From positions 4,726,001 through 4,790,000 of the forward strand of contig NZ_LR594659.1 of the NCBI RefSeq assembly GCF_901827155.1: a DNA stretch of 64,000 nt. Direction: 5' to 3'. Below are positions 47,251 through 57,485 of the stretch, one piece after another (positions within the stretch are counted from its first letter, which is position 1; each line of letters begins with the position of its first letter). Below the pieces are notes generated by a model, which was not told where the DNA came from, did no database searches, and was given only the letters and a program-made list of their open reading frames with translations. Source of the DNA: Variovorax sp. PBL-H6. GTDB taxonomy: Bacteria; Pseudomonadota; Gammaproteobacteria; Burkholderiales; Burkholderiaceae_C. The translations under genes were made by a program, and so were the position numbers.

Positions 47251-48534
47251 TCAAGGCGTTTCGATCTGTGCAGCGCGCTTCCAGGCAGCCGACGCCTGAT
47301 CGGCGTCGTTGCGAGCTTCGGCGAGTTCCGCCAACGCCTGCCAGGCACGTCGGTGCAAAACCGGATCTTGTAACGCCAATCCCGCATGCGTGAGAAGTTG
47401 TTGCGCCTTGCCCCAGAGCTGGCGCCTCATGCACGCCATACCGGCAAGGTACTGCAGGTTCGGGTCACGGGGGTTGTTCCGCTGCGCTGCTTCGATGCGC
47501 GCAAGCCAATCGGCCTCGACCGAGTCGAGGCCGGCCTCCAGCGCCAGCACCAGCTTCACCCGCAGGGAATCGTGCAGGCTGCGAGGCTGTTCGATCATGC
47601 ACTCCCAGACCGGCAGCAGCCAGGCACGCGCGAGGGTGAGGTCGCCGCGCAGCGCCACCATGCGCTGTGCCGCATGGATCGCGACTTCGGGCATCTCGCG
47701 CTCCCCGCCCTCGAGCTCGCTCCAGGCCCGCAGCAGTTGCGTGGGATCATGCGCGCCTGAGAGGAGCTCCGTCGCCAGACCGCGCACGATGCTCTGCGCG
47801 GCGGCGTCGGAGAAGGCACGATGCTTGGCCAGCAGGCGTGCGGTTTCGAGCGCCTCCTGCGTGCGTCCGGCCTGCCGTGCCGCCTTGAGCCGCAGGCGCA
47901 GGGCGAGCGTACGGCGCTGGGCACCCTGCGGAAGCTCCTCCAGCCGGGCCAATGCGGCAGGCGCATCGCGGTCGTCGAGCGCCCAGCGGGCTGCGCGCAA
48001 CTGCACGCCTTCGCGCGTCTCGGGGCTTGCGAGCACGCCCCGGTCGGCGCTCTCGCTGAGCGCCTGCTGCATGTGCGCATCGCGCGCAGGCCGGTCCTGC
48101 AGGGCCTGCGCGCTCTCCGCGGCGAGCAGGTGCGACAGCACGCGTATCTGCTGCGCCTGCGGCAGCCTTGCGTCCAGCCCGGCCAATGCCCGCTCCTGCA
48201 CGAGCGCTGCCTGCGCTGCCTTGCGCGAGCGCGAAAAGCGGCCGGCCAGCTGTTGCGCGAGGGCGTCGAGCAGTGCCGCGTGCAGCGAGCGCTCCTTCTG
48301 TTGCAGACGCCATTGACGCGCCTGCCGCGGCAGGGAGAAAAGCGCCGACAGCGCGCGCAAGGCGACATGCAGCAGCGCAAAGGCCACCAGCAGAATCAGA
48401 AGCGTGAGATTGAGCGAGACGTCGACCCGCCACGGCGGCCAGAAGACAGTCACCGTTCCCTGGTTGTTGCCGGCGAACAGCGCCACCGCCGCCGCAATGC
48501 CGAACAAGGCCAGGAGCCACAGTGCTGCACGCAT
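47251..48534 (-). CDS. hemY: HemY-type protein (heme biosynthesis-associated TPR membrane protein)
   Basis: 427 residues. Two N-terminal membrane segments (LWLLALFGIAAAVALFAG and LTLLILLVAFALLHVALRAL) precede a tetratricopeptide-rich helical part. The VTVFWPPWRVDVSLNL segment is characteristic of the HemY N-terminal family. This HemY is unrelated to the Bacillus protoporphyrinogen oxidase of the same name; its exact role in heme synthesis is not settled. It follows hemX by 9 bases in the hemCDXY order. Confidence 0.92.
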   Translation of the reverse strand: MRAALWLLALFGIAAAVALFAGNNQGTVTVFWPPWRVDVSLNLTLLILLVAFALLHVALRALSALFSLPRQARQWRLQQKERSLHAALLDALAQQLAGRFSRSRKAAQAALVQERALAGLDARLPQAQQIRVLSHLLAAESAQALQDRPARDAHMQQALSESADRGVLASPETREGVQLRAARWALDDRDAPAALARLEELPQGAQRRTLALRLRLKAARQAGRTQEALETARLLAKHRAFSDAAAQSIVRGLATELLSGAHDPTQLLRAWSELEGGEREMPEVAIHAAQRMVALRGDLTLARAWLLPVWECMIEQPRSLHDSLRVKLVLALEAGLDSVEADWLARIEAAQRNNPRDPNLQYLAGMACMRRQLWGKAQQLLTHAGLALQDPVLHRRAWQALAELAEARNDADQASAAWKRAAQIETP

Positions 48535-48543
48535 GCCTGAAGC

Positions 48544-49620
48544 CTACCGTCCCGCCGCAGCCGTGGTAAGAGCGGCCAGCGTTTCGTTGATGCGTGGCGG
48601 CTCGCTGGTCTTGATCTGGGCCTGCAACTGCTGCAACAGCGTGGCCGCCGCCTGGACGCGGCGAGAGGCTGGGTCGAAGTAGCGGTTGAGGGAGGCCGAA
48701 ACGGTGGCCAGCTCATTGCGGGCCATGTCGAACTGCCGGGAAAGGAGGGCGAGCCGCGCGTTGAGCAATTGCAGCTTCAGGTTCTCGCGCAAGAAGAAGG
48801 TCTGGTCGGGCGACAGCAGCACGGCCTCGGGGCGGTCGATGCGGCCCACGCGCAGCAGCGAGCGCGCCTCGTTGCGCACCATCAGCAGCGCGCGGTGCCA
48901 CCAGGGCGCATCACCCGGCATTGGCTCGGCTTGCCAGGGGTTGAGGCCCGTGCCGCGTGTGGCTACCGCGTTGAGCGGCGGCAGTTCGTCCACCATGCGT
49001 ACAAGATCGTCGAGCTTGCGCAGCGTCTCGCCGCTCTCGGCCGTGGCGCCCGCCTGCAGACGCTCGACGTCGCGCTGCATGGCGCGCTGCAGCGGCGCCA
49101 ACCGCGGCTGGGCGGCGCGTGCGATACGCAGGTCCCCGGCTTTGAGGGCGGCCAGCAGCGGCTGCACATTGCCCGTGACCTCGGCCTGCTGAAGCGCGAG
49201 GCGGACTGCGGACTCGATATCGACCACCAGGTTCTCGTCGCGCGAGCGCGAGAGGCTCTGCATCAGCTCCTCGAGTTGCGAACGCTGCAGCGCCACTTCC
49301 GCTACCCGGGTCTCGTTCAGTGCCAGCCGCGCCGCGGTGTCTCGCACGGTCTCCTGGGCTTGGCGCGCGAGGGTGCGGGCCTCCATGGACTGCGCCATGG
49401 CATCGGCACTCTGCCGGGCCAGTTGCTCCTGCATCCCATTGACCTTTTGCCAAAGAACCAGTACCGCCACCAGCGCGAGCACTGCGGCCCCGGCAAGGAG
49501 TGCGAGCAAAATTTTCGAGAGCGTGGCTGCGGGGAGCGGCGCCGTCTGCAGAGGCGCCGGTACGGGAGGGCGCGCCGCCGGTTCCTGCAGGCTTTCATTC
49601 AAGACAGAGGCGTCGCTCAT
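48544..49620 (-). CDS. hemX: HemX family protein
   Basis: 358 residues from the ATG at 49620 (MSDASVLNESLQEP). A proline-rich cytoplasmic N-terminus is followed by one membrane segment (ILLALLAGAAVLALVAVLVLW, about residues 37-57) and a long coiled-coil/helical domain. Often annotated as uroporphyrinogen-III C-methyltransferase, but it has no tetrapyrrole methylase domain; that name comes from gene context. Its start overlaps the hemD stop by 4 bases. Confidence 0.9.
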   Translation of the reverse strand: MSDASVLNESLQEPAARPPVPAPLQTAPLPAATLSKILLALLAGAAVLALVAVLVLWQKVNGMQEQLARQSADAMAQSMEARTLARQAQETVRDTAARLALNETRVAEVALQRSQLEELMQSLSRSRDENLVVDIESAVRLALQQAEVTGNVQPLLAALKAGDLRIARAAQPRLAPLQRAMQRDVERLQAGATAESGETLRKLDDLVRMVDELPPLNAVATRGTGLNPWQAEPMPGDAPWWHRALLMVRNEARSLLRVGRIDRPEAVLLSPDQTFFLRENLKLQLLNARLALLSRQFDMARNELATVSASLNRYFDPASRRVQAAATLLQQLQAQIKTSEPPRINETLAALTTAAAGR

Positions 49621-50390
49621 GCGAAGGATTCTATCGACGCGACCAGCGCGCCCGGCGTCGCGGAAGAGATGCGCACCGCCCCGAAACCGGCGGCCCGCGC
49701 GGCTTCCGCAATGCGCGGATGCGTGGCGACCGCGCGCGCGGACGCCCATGCCGTCCCAGGCATTGCGGCACGCAGACGTGCTATGGCCTCCGCACTGCTG
49801 AAGAGCCAGATCGCCTCGCCGCGTGCCCCCTCGGCGGCCAGTGCCTGCTCGGCCTCGCCGAACGGCGCGGCAATGCGGCGGTAGGCGACGACGATGTCAC
49901 AGGCACCGCCAGCTGCGACGATCTCGCGTGACAGCCAGGCGCGTCCGGCCGGCTGCCCCGCCGAATCGCCGCCCCGTACGATCAGCACGCGCAAGCCGGG
50001 ACCTACCTGCGTACGCACCCTGGCCCAAAGTGCTTCTGAATCGAACTGCCCGGCGTCGGCGCCCGGCGCATCGATCGCCGAGGCCGCAACGCCGGCTTGC
50101 TGCAGCGCACGCACGGTGCCAGGGCCGGTGGCCCAACAGCGTGGACGCAAGCCGCCAGCAATGACGCCGGCAGCATCGAAGAAATGCTCGACCGCTGCGG
50201 CGCTCACGAACATCACGGCGGCGTAGTGACCGAGGCGCTGCAGCGCCGCGTCGAGATCTCTCCGGTCGACCACCGGGGCGATCCCGATCAGGGGCAGGGC
50301 CCGCGCGTCCAGCCCGGCAGTGCGCAGCGCCTCGACCGAGCGCGCCGCCTCGCGGGCCGGGCGCGTGACGATCACTCTTGGCGCCGGCAT
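49617..50390 (-). CDS. hemD: Uroporphyrinogen-III synthase
   Basis: 257 residues. HemD closes hydroxymethylbilane with inversion of ring D. It is a poorly conserved bilobed enzyme; recognisable parts are VIVTRPAREAARSVEALR at the start, YAAVMFVSAAAVEHF, VRGGDSAG and IWLFSSAEAIARL, with ATHPRIAEAARAAGF near the end. It lies 5 bases after hemC. Confidence 0.94.
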   Translation of the reverse strand: MPAPRVIVTRPAREAARSVEALRTAGLDARALPLIGIAPVVDRRDLDAALQRLGHYAAVMFVSAAAVEHFFDAAGVIAGGLRPRCWATGPGTVRALQQAGVAASAIDAPGADAGQFDSEALWARVRTQVGPGLRVLIVRGGDSAGQPAGRAWLSREIVAAGGACDIVVAYRRIAAPFGEAEQALAAEGARGEAIWLFSSAEAIARLRAAMPGTAWASARAVATHPRIAEAARAAGFGAVRISSATPGALVASIESFA

Positions 50391-50395
50391 GTCAT

Positions 50396-51301
50396 TCAGT
50401 GTGCGCCCGCCTCACGCAGCAGGCGGGCGGCTCCCTCGCCGAGCGCAACCGCATGAGCAGGATCGTTGACCTCGGCGTGCGCGTGGATCCGCACAAGCTG
50501 CGCGGCGCCCTCGGGATCGCCCCAGGCGGCATCGATGCGCAGACGGTCGCCGTCCTGCCAGCGTGCGTGGGCCGCAAGGGGCATCGAGCAACTGCCGCCC
50601 ATGGCACGGCTGATTGCCCGCTCGGCCGCGGTGGCGAGCTGGTCGCGCAGGCTGGCGAGCGGCGCCAGCAGGGAGATCAGATCGCTGCGGTCGGCCCGCA
50701 CCTCGATGCCCAGCGCGCCCTGTCCCGCGGCCGGCAGCATGGCCTCGGGTTCGAAGACGGCGCGGATGCGACGCTCGAGGCCCAGTCGCTTGAGGCCGGC
50801 GGCCGCCAGCACGATGGCGTCGTATTGCCCTTCGTCGAGCTTGCGCAATCGGGTGTCGAGGTTGCCGCGCAGGGGCTCGATGCGCAGGTCGGGGCGCAAC
50901 GCGCGCAGCAACACGACCCGACGCAGGCTGGAAGTGCCGACCACGGCACGCTGCGGCAAAGCTTCGAGCGAGGGGTAGTTCGGCGACACGAGCGCATCGC
51001 GCGGGTCTTCGCGCTCCAGAACGCAGGCCAGCACGAAGCCTTCGGGCAGGTCCATGGGCACGTCCTTGAGCGAGTGCACTGCGATGTCGGCATGGCCTTC
51101 TTCGAGCGCCAGCTCGAGTTCCTTCACGAACAGGCCCTTGCCGCCAACCTTGGCCAGCGAACGATCGAGAATCTGGTCGCCGCGGGTGGTCATTCCGAGC
51201 AGGCTGGCCGTGTGACCTAGTTGCTGGAGCAACGATTGCACGTGCTCGGCCTGCCAGAGAGCCAGGCGACTTTCGCGCGTGGCGATCACGATGTTGCTCA
51301 A
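50396..51301 (-). CDS. hemC: Porphobilinogen deaminase (hydroxymethylbilane synthase)
   Basis: 301 residues from a TTG at 51301 (read as [17 protein letters not shown]); GGAAG lies seven bases upstream and no ATG fits. HemC joins four porphobilinogens. The family pattern is seen in [39 protein letters not shown] and [11 protein letters not shown]. The cofactor-binding cysteine is in [12 protein letters not shown]. It heads the hemCDXY operon and is divergent from ppc, 96 bases apart. Confidence 0.96.
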   Translation of the reverse strand: MSNIVIATRESRLALWQAEHVQSLLQQLGHTASLLGMTTRGDQILDRSLAKVGGKGLFVKELELALEEGHADIAVHSLKDVPMDLPEGFVLACVLEREDPRDALVSPNYPSLEALPQRAVVGTSSLRRVVLLRALRPDLRIEPLRGNLDTRLRKLDEGQYDAIVLAAAGLKRLGLERRIRAVFEPEAMLPAAGQGALGIEVRADRSDLISLLAPLASLRDQLATAAERAISRAMGGSCSMPLAAHARWQDGDRLRIDAAWGDPEGAAQLVRIHAHAEVNDPAHAVALGEGAARLLREAGAH

Positions 51302-51341
51302 GGGGCCGCTTCCGTTACTGTGGTTACGGGTGGGAATGCTA

Positions 51342-51356
51342 GCATTGTTGCAATGC
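51342..51356. promoter_or_regulatory. Palindrome in the hemC/ppc divergent region
   Basis: GCATTG/CAATGC with a TTG centre, lying in the 96 bases between the hemC TTG and the ppc start. It could be an operator or part of a ppc leader hairpin. No factor can be named. Confidence 0.45.
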
Positions 51357-51397
51357 AGCAACGCAGGGCCGACCCGGTTGAACGAGGAGAAATGTCG

Positions 51398-54322
51398 ATG
51401 AAAAGCAAGACCAGCGCTTCTTCCACCATCAGGCGCCGCGATGGCGACGAACAACTGCTGATCGACGACATCCGCCTGCTCGGACGCATTCTCGGCGACG
51501 TGATTCGCGAGCAGGAGGGCGACGAGGCCTTCGATCTGGTAGAGAAGATCCGCACGCTGTCGGTCTCGTTCCGGCGCGATGCCGATCACGCGGCCGACCG
51601 CGCGCTCAAGAGCCTCCTCAAGGCACTGAGCGCGGCCGAGACGGTGCGCGTGATCCGAGCCTTCACCTACTTCAGCCACTTGGCGAATCTGGCCGAGGAC
51701 CGGCACCAGATACGTCGCCGCACCGAGACCGAGCGCACGGGCGAGAGTGCCGCCGGCAGCCTGGAGATGGCGCTCGCGCGGATTCGCAAGGCGGGCATCA
51801 CGCCGGCAGCGGTGGTGGAGTCGCTGGCGCACAGCTATGTGTCACCGGTGCTCACCGCCCATCCGACCGAAGTGCAGCGCAAGAGCATCCTCGATGCCGA
51901 GCGTGCCATTGCGCAGTTGCTGACCGATCGCGACGACATCAAGTTGCGACAGCAGTGCTTCGCCGGCACCCGGGACATGCTGACGCCCGTCGCGCTGGCA
52001 GAGAACGAGCGCCGCATGCGCGCGCGCGTGCTCCAGCTCTGGCAGACGCGGCTCCTGCGCTTCTCCAAGCTCACCGTGGCCGACGAGATCGAGAACGCGC
52101 TGAGCTATTACGAGGCCACCTTCCTGCGCGAGATACCTCGCGTCTACGCCGACCTTGAAAAGGCCCTGGGCCGCAGCGACATCGCGCCTTTCCTGCGCAT
52201 GGGCCAATGGATTGGCGGCGACCGCGACGGCAATCCCAATGTGACTGCCGAGAGCCTCGAGTACGCCATGCGCCGCCAGGCCGAGCTGGCGCTGCGCTAC
52301 TACCTGACCGAAGTCCACTACCTCGGCGGCGAGCTGTCGTTGTCTGCCACGCTGGTGGATGTGTCGGTGGAGATGCAGGCGCTGGCCGAGGGCTCGCCCG
52401 ACCAAAGCGAGCATCGCCAGGACGAGCCCTACCGCCGCGCGCTCACGGGCATCTACGCGCGCCTGGCAGCGACTTTGCGTGAGCTCAGTGGCGGCGAGGC
52501 CGCGCGCCACGCGGTCGCGCCGCAGAACCCTTACCACTGTGCCGAGGAGTTCCTGGCAGACCTGCGCACCATCGAGGAATCGCTGCTCGAGAAGCACGGC
52601 GCAGCCCTGGTCGGCCAGCGCCTCGGGCCGCTCATCCGCGCCGTCGAAGTGTTCGGGTTCCATCTCGCGACAGTGGATCTGCGCCAGAGCTCCGACAAGC
52701 ACGAGGCCGTGGTTGCCGAACTGCTGGCCACGGCGCGCCTCGAACCAGACTATGCGGCGCTGGCCGAGGAAGCGAAGCAAACGTTGCTCTTGCGCCTCCT
52801 GGACGACGCGCGTCCCTTGCGCGTGCCGGACGCCAGCTACTCGCCGCTGGCGCAGAGCGAGCTTGCCATTTTCGCGGCCGCGCGCAAGGCCCGCACCCGC
52901 TACGGGGCGGCGGCGATCCGGCACTACATCATCAGCCACACCGAGACGGTGAGCGACCTGCTCGAGGCGCTGTTGCTGCAGAAGGAAGTAGGCCTGCTGC
53001 GCGGCACTCTGGGCACTGGCACGCCCACGATTGGCACCGATGTGTCTTCGCTGCCAGCCCAGGAGACGCACGCTGGCTTGGGGCGGCCCGTCGCCGCGCT
53101 CGGCAACGCCACGTGCGACCTGATCGTCGTGCCGCTGTTCGAGACGATCGAGGACCTGCGCAATGCCGCGCCCATCGTGCGCGCCTTCTACGCCCTGCCC
53201 GGCATCCAGGCCCTGGTCGCACGCTCTGGCGCCGAGCAGGATGTCATGCTGGGCTACAGCGACAGCAACAAGGACGGCGGCATCTTCACCAGCAACTGGG
53301 AGCTCTATCGCGCCGGGACTGCACTCGTCGCGCTTTTCGATGAACTCAACAAGAAGTCCGGGACCTCCATCCGCCTGCGCATGTTCCACGGCCGCGGCGG
53401 CACGGTCGGGCGCGGCGGCGGCCCGAGCTACCAAGCTATCCTGGCGCAGCCGCCCGGCACGGTGCGCGGCCAGATCCGCCTGACCGAACAGGGCGAAGTG
53501 ATCGGCTCCAAATATGCCAATCGCGAGATCGGGCGGCGCAATCTCGAGACGCTGGTTGCCGCCACACTCGAGGCCACGCTGCTGCCAGCAGCGAAGGCGG
53601 CACCGGCTGCCTTCCTCGCCGCTGCCGACGAGCTCTCGGCAGCCAGCATGGCGGCGTACCGCGCGCTGGTCTACGAGACGCCCGGCTTCGCCGACTACTT
53701 CTTCAGCGCCACGCCAATTCGGGAAATCGCCGAGCTCAACATCGGTTCCCGGCCGGCCTCGCGCAATCCGAGCCGGCGGATCGAGGATCTGCGCGCCGTT
53801 CCCTGGAGCTTCAGCTGGGGACAGTGCCGGCTCACGCTGCCCGGCTGGTACGGATTCGGCTCGTCAATCGAGCAGTTCCTTGCTGCCGCCGGCAGCGCGA
53901 CGGCGCGCAAGGAACGGCAGGCTCTGCTGCAGCGCATGGTGGCGCAGTGGCCCTTCTTCAGCACCTTGCTTTCGAACATGGACATGGTGCTGGCCAAGAG
54001 CGACCTCGCCCTAGCGACGCGATACGCCGAACTGGTGGAGGATCGCAAGTTGCGCCAGAAGGTGTTCTCGATGATCGAGGCCGAATGGCACCGCACCTCC
54101 GACGCGCTGGCGCTGATCACCGGCGCGAAGCAGCGGCTCGAAGGCAACGTCGAGATGCAGCGTTCAATTCGCCACCGCTTTCCCTATATCGACCCGCTGC
54201 ATCACCTCCAGGTGGAACTGATGCGCCGCTGGCGCGCCGGCCAACAGGACGACGAGCGCCTGCAGCGAGGCATCCACATGTCGATCAACGGCGTGGCGGC
54301 GGGCCTGCGGAACACGGGTTGA
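51398..54322 (+). CDS. ppc: Phosphoenolpyruvate carboxylase
   Basis: 974 residues from the ATG at 51398 ([14 protein letters not shown]). GAGGAG ends 8 bases upstream; an ATG two codons earlier is too close to it. Ppc fixes bicarbonate on PEP to give oxaloacetate. Motifs are [13 protein letters not shown] (catalytic His), [29 protein letters not shown], and [20 protein letters not shown]. The C-terminus AAGLRNTG is intact, so it is full length. It is monocistronic or followed by the LysR gene 42 bases on. Confidence 0.97.
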   Translation: MKSKTSASSTIRRRDGDEQLLIDDIRLLGRILGDVIREQEGDEAFDLVEKIRTLSVSFRRDADHAADRALKSLLKALSAAETVRVIRAFTYFSHLANLAEDRHQIRRRTETERTGESAAGSLEMALARIRKAGITPAAVVESLAHSYVSPVLTAHPTEVQRKSILDAERAIAQLLTDRDDIKLRQQCFAGTRDMLTPVALAENERRMRARVLQLWQTRLLRFSKLTVADEIENALSYYEATFLREIPRVYADLEKALGRSDIAPFLRMGQWIGGDRDGNPNVTAESLEYAMRRQAELALRYYLTEVHYLGGELSLSATLVDVSVEMQALAEGSPDQSEHRQDEPYRRALTGIYARLAATLRELSGGEAARHAVAPQNPYHCAEEFLADLRTIEESLLEKHGAALVGQRLGPLIRAVEVFGFHLATVDLRQSSDKHEAVVAELLATARLEPDYAALAEEAKQTLLLRLLDDARPLRVPDASYSPLAQSELAIFAAARKARTRYGAAAIRHYIISHTETVSDLLEALLLQKEVGLLRGTLGTGTPTIGTDVSSLPAQETHAGLGRPVAALGNATCDLIVVPLFETIEDLRNAAPIVRAFYALPGIQALVARSGAEQDVMLGYSDSNKDGGIFTSNWELYRAGTALVALFDELNKKSGTSIRLRMFHGRGGTVGRGGGPSYQAILAQPPGTVRGQIRLTEQGEVIGSKYANREIGRRNLETLVAATLEATLLPAAKAAPAAFLAAADELSAASMAAYRALVYETPGFADYFFSATPIREIAELNIGSRPASRNPSRRIEDLRAVPWSFSWGQCRLTLPGWYGFGSSIEQFLAAAGSATARKERQALLQRMVAQWPFFSTLLSNMDMVLAKSDLALATRYAELVEDRKLRQKVFSMIEAEWHRTSDALALITGAKQRLEGNVEMQRSIRHRFPYIDPLHHLQVELMRRWRAGQQDDERLQRGIHMSINGVAAGLRNTG

Positions 54323-54364
54323 CCGAGCTGAAATCATCGGGTCGCCGCACAATGCGCGACTGAC

Positions 54365-55279
54365 ATGGACAGCCTAGACCTCCTCAAGACCTTCCGCGAA
54401 GTCGCCGCCTACGGCAGCTTCTCCCGTGCGGCAACCCGCCTCGACATGTCCAAGGCCACGGTGAGCAAGTACGTGGCGGAGCTTGAAAGCCGCTTCGGCG
54501 TGCGCCTGCTCAATCGCTCGACGCGTTCCGTCAGCCTCACGGACGCCGGCGCGCTGCTGCTCGAGCGCAGCAAGCCGGTGATGGAAATGGTGGAACTCAC
54601 CCAGGCCGAACTGCAGGAGCATGCGAGCCAGCCGCGGGGCCGCCTGCGCATCTCGGCGCCGCACGGCATGGGACAGGGGGACCTGCCCAAGCTCCTGGCG
54701 CAGTTCATGGGCTACTACCCCGAGGTCAGACTGAGTCTGCACCTGAGCAACCGCCAGGTCGACATGGCCGAGGAAGCAACCGACCTGGCTCTGCGCGTCG
54801 GTCCCATCGAGGACGACAACCTCATCGTGCGCAAGCTGACACCGCTGAAGCTGGTGGTGTGCGCCTCGCCGCAATATTGGAAAAAGCACGGCACGCCGGC
54901 GCATCCGGCCGAACTGGCGCAGCACGAGACGCTGACGCACTCCCGCCTCGGCGTTCATCCGCAGTGGCGCTTCGAGGTCGACGGCAAGGCGCAGGACGTG
55001 GCGGTAAAGAGCCGCATGGACGCCTCAGAAGCCGGGCCGCTGATCGAGGCGGCCCTCATGGGCTTCGGCGTTCTCTATCTGCCGGCGTTGCTGGTCCAGA
55101 CCCATATAGACCACGGCGAGCTGGTTCCCGTGCTGCAGGACTGTGTCCGCAACGACATGTGGCTGTCGGCCGCCTACCTGCAGCGGCGCCACAATAGCGC
55201 GGCCCTGCGCGCACTGCTGGATTTTCTGCAAACCCGCTTCGAGCAGAACTACGCCGCGGGCAAGCGCCGCACACCTTGA
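54365..55279 (+). CDS. LysR family transcriptional regulator
   Basis: 304 residues. The winged HTH is MDSLDLLKTFREVAAYGSFSRAATRLDMSKATVSKYVAELE and on to RLLNRSTRSVSLTDAG. The effector domain follows from about residue 90 (GRLRISAPHGMGQGDLPKLLAQFM). It resembles the CrgA-type subgroup. Target genes and ligand are unknown; it does not sit beside an obvious divergent target, as ppc lies upstream in the same direction and dinB converges downstream. Confidence 0.93.
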   Translation: MDSLDLLKTFREVAAYGSFSRAATRLDMSKATVSKYVAELESRFGVRLLNRSTRSVSLTDAGALLLERSKPVMEMVELTQAELQEHASQPRGRLRISAPHGMGQGDLPKLLAQFMGYYPEVRLSLHLSNRQVDMAEEATDLALRVGPIEDDNLIVRKLTPLKLVVCASPQYWKKHGTPAHPAELAQHETLTHSRLGVHPQWRFEVDGKAQDVAVKSRMDASEAGPLIEAALMGFGVLYLPALLVQTHIDHGELVPVLQDCVRNDMWLSAAYLQRRHNSAALRALLDFLQTRFEQNYAAGKRRTP

Positions 55280-55367
55280 AGGTCGCCCGCGCCATTGGGT
55301 CGGGCGCTGCGCCTCGAGACCGGCCGCGAATGCACCCGCCGATCCGGCTACCGACCGATCATCTTGT

Positions 55368-56609
55368 CTAGAAAAGCGAGCCAGTGGTCGCGGGGCTGGC
55401 GGTGGCGCGCGATTGCATCATGGATCGACCTTGCGCCGACGCCAGCAGCACCTCCGGGCTCCCTGCCTTCACCAGCGCCCCCACGCGTACGCCCAGCAGG
55501 CGCAGCGGCCGCTCCAGCGGCACGCGCTTGAGGCAGCGTCCGGCAGCTTGCCGGATCGTTTTCGCATCCGAGGTGAACTGCTCGATGGTCTGATCGCGCG
55601 TCGCGATCTTGAAGTCGTCGTAGCGCAGCTTGATTCCGATGGTCTTGCCCACATAGCCCTTGCGTCGCAGGTCTTCCGCCACCTTGCAGCAAAGATGCGT
55701 GAAGATGGCGCTCAGCTCGTCCCGGTCGCGCACTGCGTGCAAGTCACGCTCGAAGGTAGTTTCGCGGCTCATCGACACCGGCTCGCTCTCGGTCACGACG
55801 GGCCGCTCGTCGCGCCCCCACGCCACCTCGTGCATCCAGGCGCCAGTGGCCTTTCCGAAATTCTCGATCAGCCAGTCGCGGTCACGCCCCGCGAGCTCGC
55901 CGATGGTGCGGATTCCGAAACGCTGAAGCTTCTCGTCGGCCTTTGGCCCAATGCCATTGACCTTCCGACAGGGTAGCGGCCAGATGCGCGTCTGCAGGTC
56001 ATGGTCGTAGACAACCGAAATGCCATTCGGCTTCTCGAACTCGCTGGCCATTTTGGCCAGCAGCTTGTTGGGCGCGACGCCAATCGAGCAGGTGAGCCCT
56101 GTGGCCTCGAGGATCGATCGCTGGATCAGGCGGGCGAGCACCCGACCGCCCTCTCGCTGGCCTCCAGGTACTTCGGTGAAATCAATGTACACCTCATCGA
56201 CGCCGCGGTCTTCCATCAGCGGCGCGATTTCGATGATGACGTTCTTGAACATACGCGAGTAACGACGGTACTCGTCGAAATCGACTGGCAGGATGATGGC
56301 CTGCGGGCACAACTTCGCCGCCTTCATCAGCCCCATCGCGGAACCGACGCCAAAGAGCCGCGCGGGATAAGTCGCGGTGGTGATCACGCCGCGGCCCGCA
56401 TAGTCGCTGAGCAGCGGGAAGGCATGGACCGGGATATCCGCCAGAGTGCTGCCTTCCCGCAGTTCGCGGATGGCTTCATCCACCTTGCGCCGGCCACCTC
56501 CGATCACGACCGGGAGTCCCTTGAGCTGCGGATAGCGCAGCAGTTCCACCGAGGCGTAGAACGCGTCCATATCGAGGTGGGCAATGCGGCGGATGGGCGG
56601 GGCGGTCAC
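55368..56609 (-). CDS. dinB: DNA polymerase IV
   Basis: 413 residues from a GTG at 56609. This Y-family polymerase copies damaged DNA. The palm has HLDMDAFYASVELLRYPQLKG and the second acidic pair in RGVDEVYIDFTEV. SIGVAPNKLLAKMAS and NGIGPKADEKLQRFGI (helix-hairpin-helix) follow, then the little-finger domain. The start differs from the usual SIDEAYLD in having VDEVYID but keeps both acids. The beta-clamp motif at the C-terminus is probably ATTGSLF. Confidence 0.95.
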   Translation of the reverse strand: MTAPPIRRIAHLDMDAFYASVELLRYPQLKGLPVVIGGGRRKVDEAIRELREGSTLADIPVHAFPLLSDYAGRGVITTATYPARLFGVGSAMGLMKAAKLCPQAIILPVDFDEYRRYSRMFKNVIIEIAPLMEDRGVDEVYIDFTEVPGGQREGGRVLARLIQRSILEATGLTCSIGVAPNKLLAKMASEFEKPNGISVVYDHDLQTRIWPLPCRKVNGIGPKADEKLQRFGIRTIGELAGRDRDWLIENFGKATGAWMHEVAWGRDERPVVTESEPVSMSRETTFERDLHAVRDRDELSAIFTHLCCKVAEDLRRKGYVGKTIGIKLRYDDFKIATRDQTIEQFTSDAKTIRQAAGRCLKRVPLERPLRLLGVRVGALVKAGSPEVLLASAQGRSMMQSRATASPATTGSLF

Positions 56610-56677
56610 GCGCTGGATTTTGAACGTTCCGCGGCGGGCACTGGTGCGCTGGGGGTATCGATGCCATCATCGGGCCC

Positions 56678-57238
56678 ATGCACATCGTAGCCACCATGTT
56701 CTGGCGCCGCCTCGACCTGCCCGGCCATGATGCCTGCCGTCTCGAGAAGCACGGTGACGGATGGCAGCTCGACGGCGCCGCCGTGTTTCGTAGCGAGAAT
56801 GGCCAGCCTGCTCGCCTGGATTACCGCGTGCATTGTGACAAGGCATGGCATGCGAAGTGGGGGCGTGTACGCGGTTGGATCGGCAGCCTCGCAGTGGACT
56901 TCGCGATCGCGCGCGCCGCCAATGGCGAATGGTCCATCAACGATCAGCCGGTGCCAGGCTTGGCCCACTGTACGGATTTGGACCTGGGCTTCACCCCTGC
57001 CACCAATCTGCTGCCTCTGCGCCGCCTGAACCTTCGCGTCGGCGAGAGTGCCCAGGCCCCGGCCGCCTGGCTCGACCTCGACGACGAAGGCCTGAGTGCG
57101 CTCGCGCAGCACTATGAACGCCGCAACGAGGCCGAGTACTGGTACCAGTCTCCCCGCTTTGACTACGAGGGGCTGCTACTGACCACGTCGGAGGGCTTCG
57201 TCACGCACTATCCGGCGCTCTGGGAGCCCGGGGGCTGA
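56678..57238 (+). CDS. Putative glycolipid-binding protein
   Basis: 186 residues without signal peptide. The pattern MFWRRLDLPGHDACRLEK, YRVHCDKAWHAKWGRVRG, DLDLGFTPATNLLPLRRL and YWYQSPRFDYEGLL matches the putative glycolipid-binding family (PF06475). The name rests on structure of a family member, not on a tested role. It is divergent from dinB, with 68 bases between starts. Confidence 0.88.
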   Translation: MHIVATMFWRRLDLPGHDACRLEKHGDGWQLDGAAVFRSENGQPARLDYRVHCDKAWHAKWGRVRGWIGSLAVDFAIARAANGEWSINDQPVPGLAHCTDLDLGFTPATNLLPLRRLNLRVGESAQAPAAWLDLDDEGLSALAQHYERRNEAEYWYQSPRFDYEGLLLTTSEGFVTHYPALWEPGG

Positions 57239-57485
57239 GTGTCCTGGCCTCAAGCACTTGGGTGGAGACGTCGGCCGCTCGCATGACCTCAGGCAACCGG
57301 CGAAGGCAATGCCTGGAGCCGGAGATGCACCCGTCGATTCGTCTCCCCCAACGCAACGACGACATGATCGAAGCGCCTGGCTCGTACTCGCAGCGCTTGC
57401 TGCGTCCTACAGGCGTGCGGCGTCGGTGCCATCTCGCGGGAGCTCATTGAAGAATGCACCCTTGCCTGCAATTTCTTTCAACCGC
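57239..57485. other. Gap before the topoisomerase IB remnant
   Basis: About 250 bases with no supported gene, RNA or terminator. Confidence 0.5.

Noticed and set aside
48544..49620. Uroporphyrinogen-III C-methyltransferase activity for the HemX-type gene
   Set aside because: There is no tetrapyrrole methylase domain, only a membrane segment and helical coiled coil.
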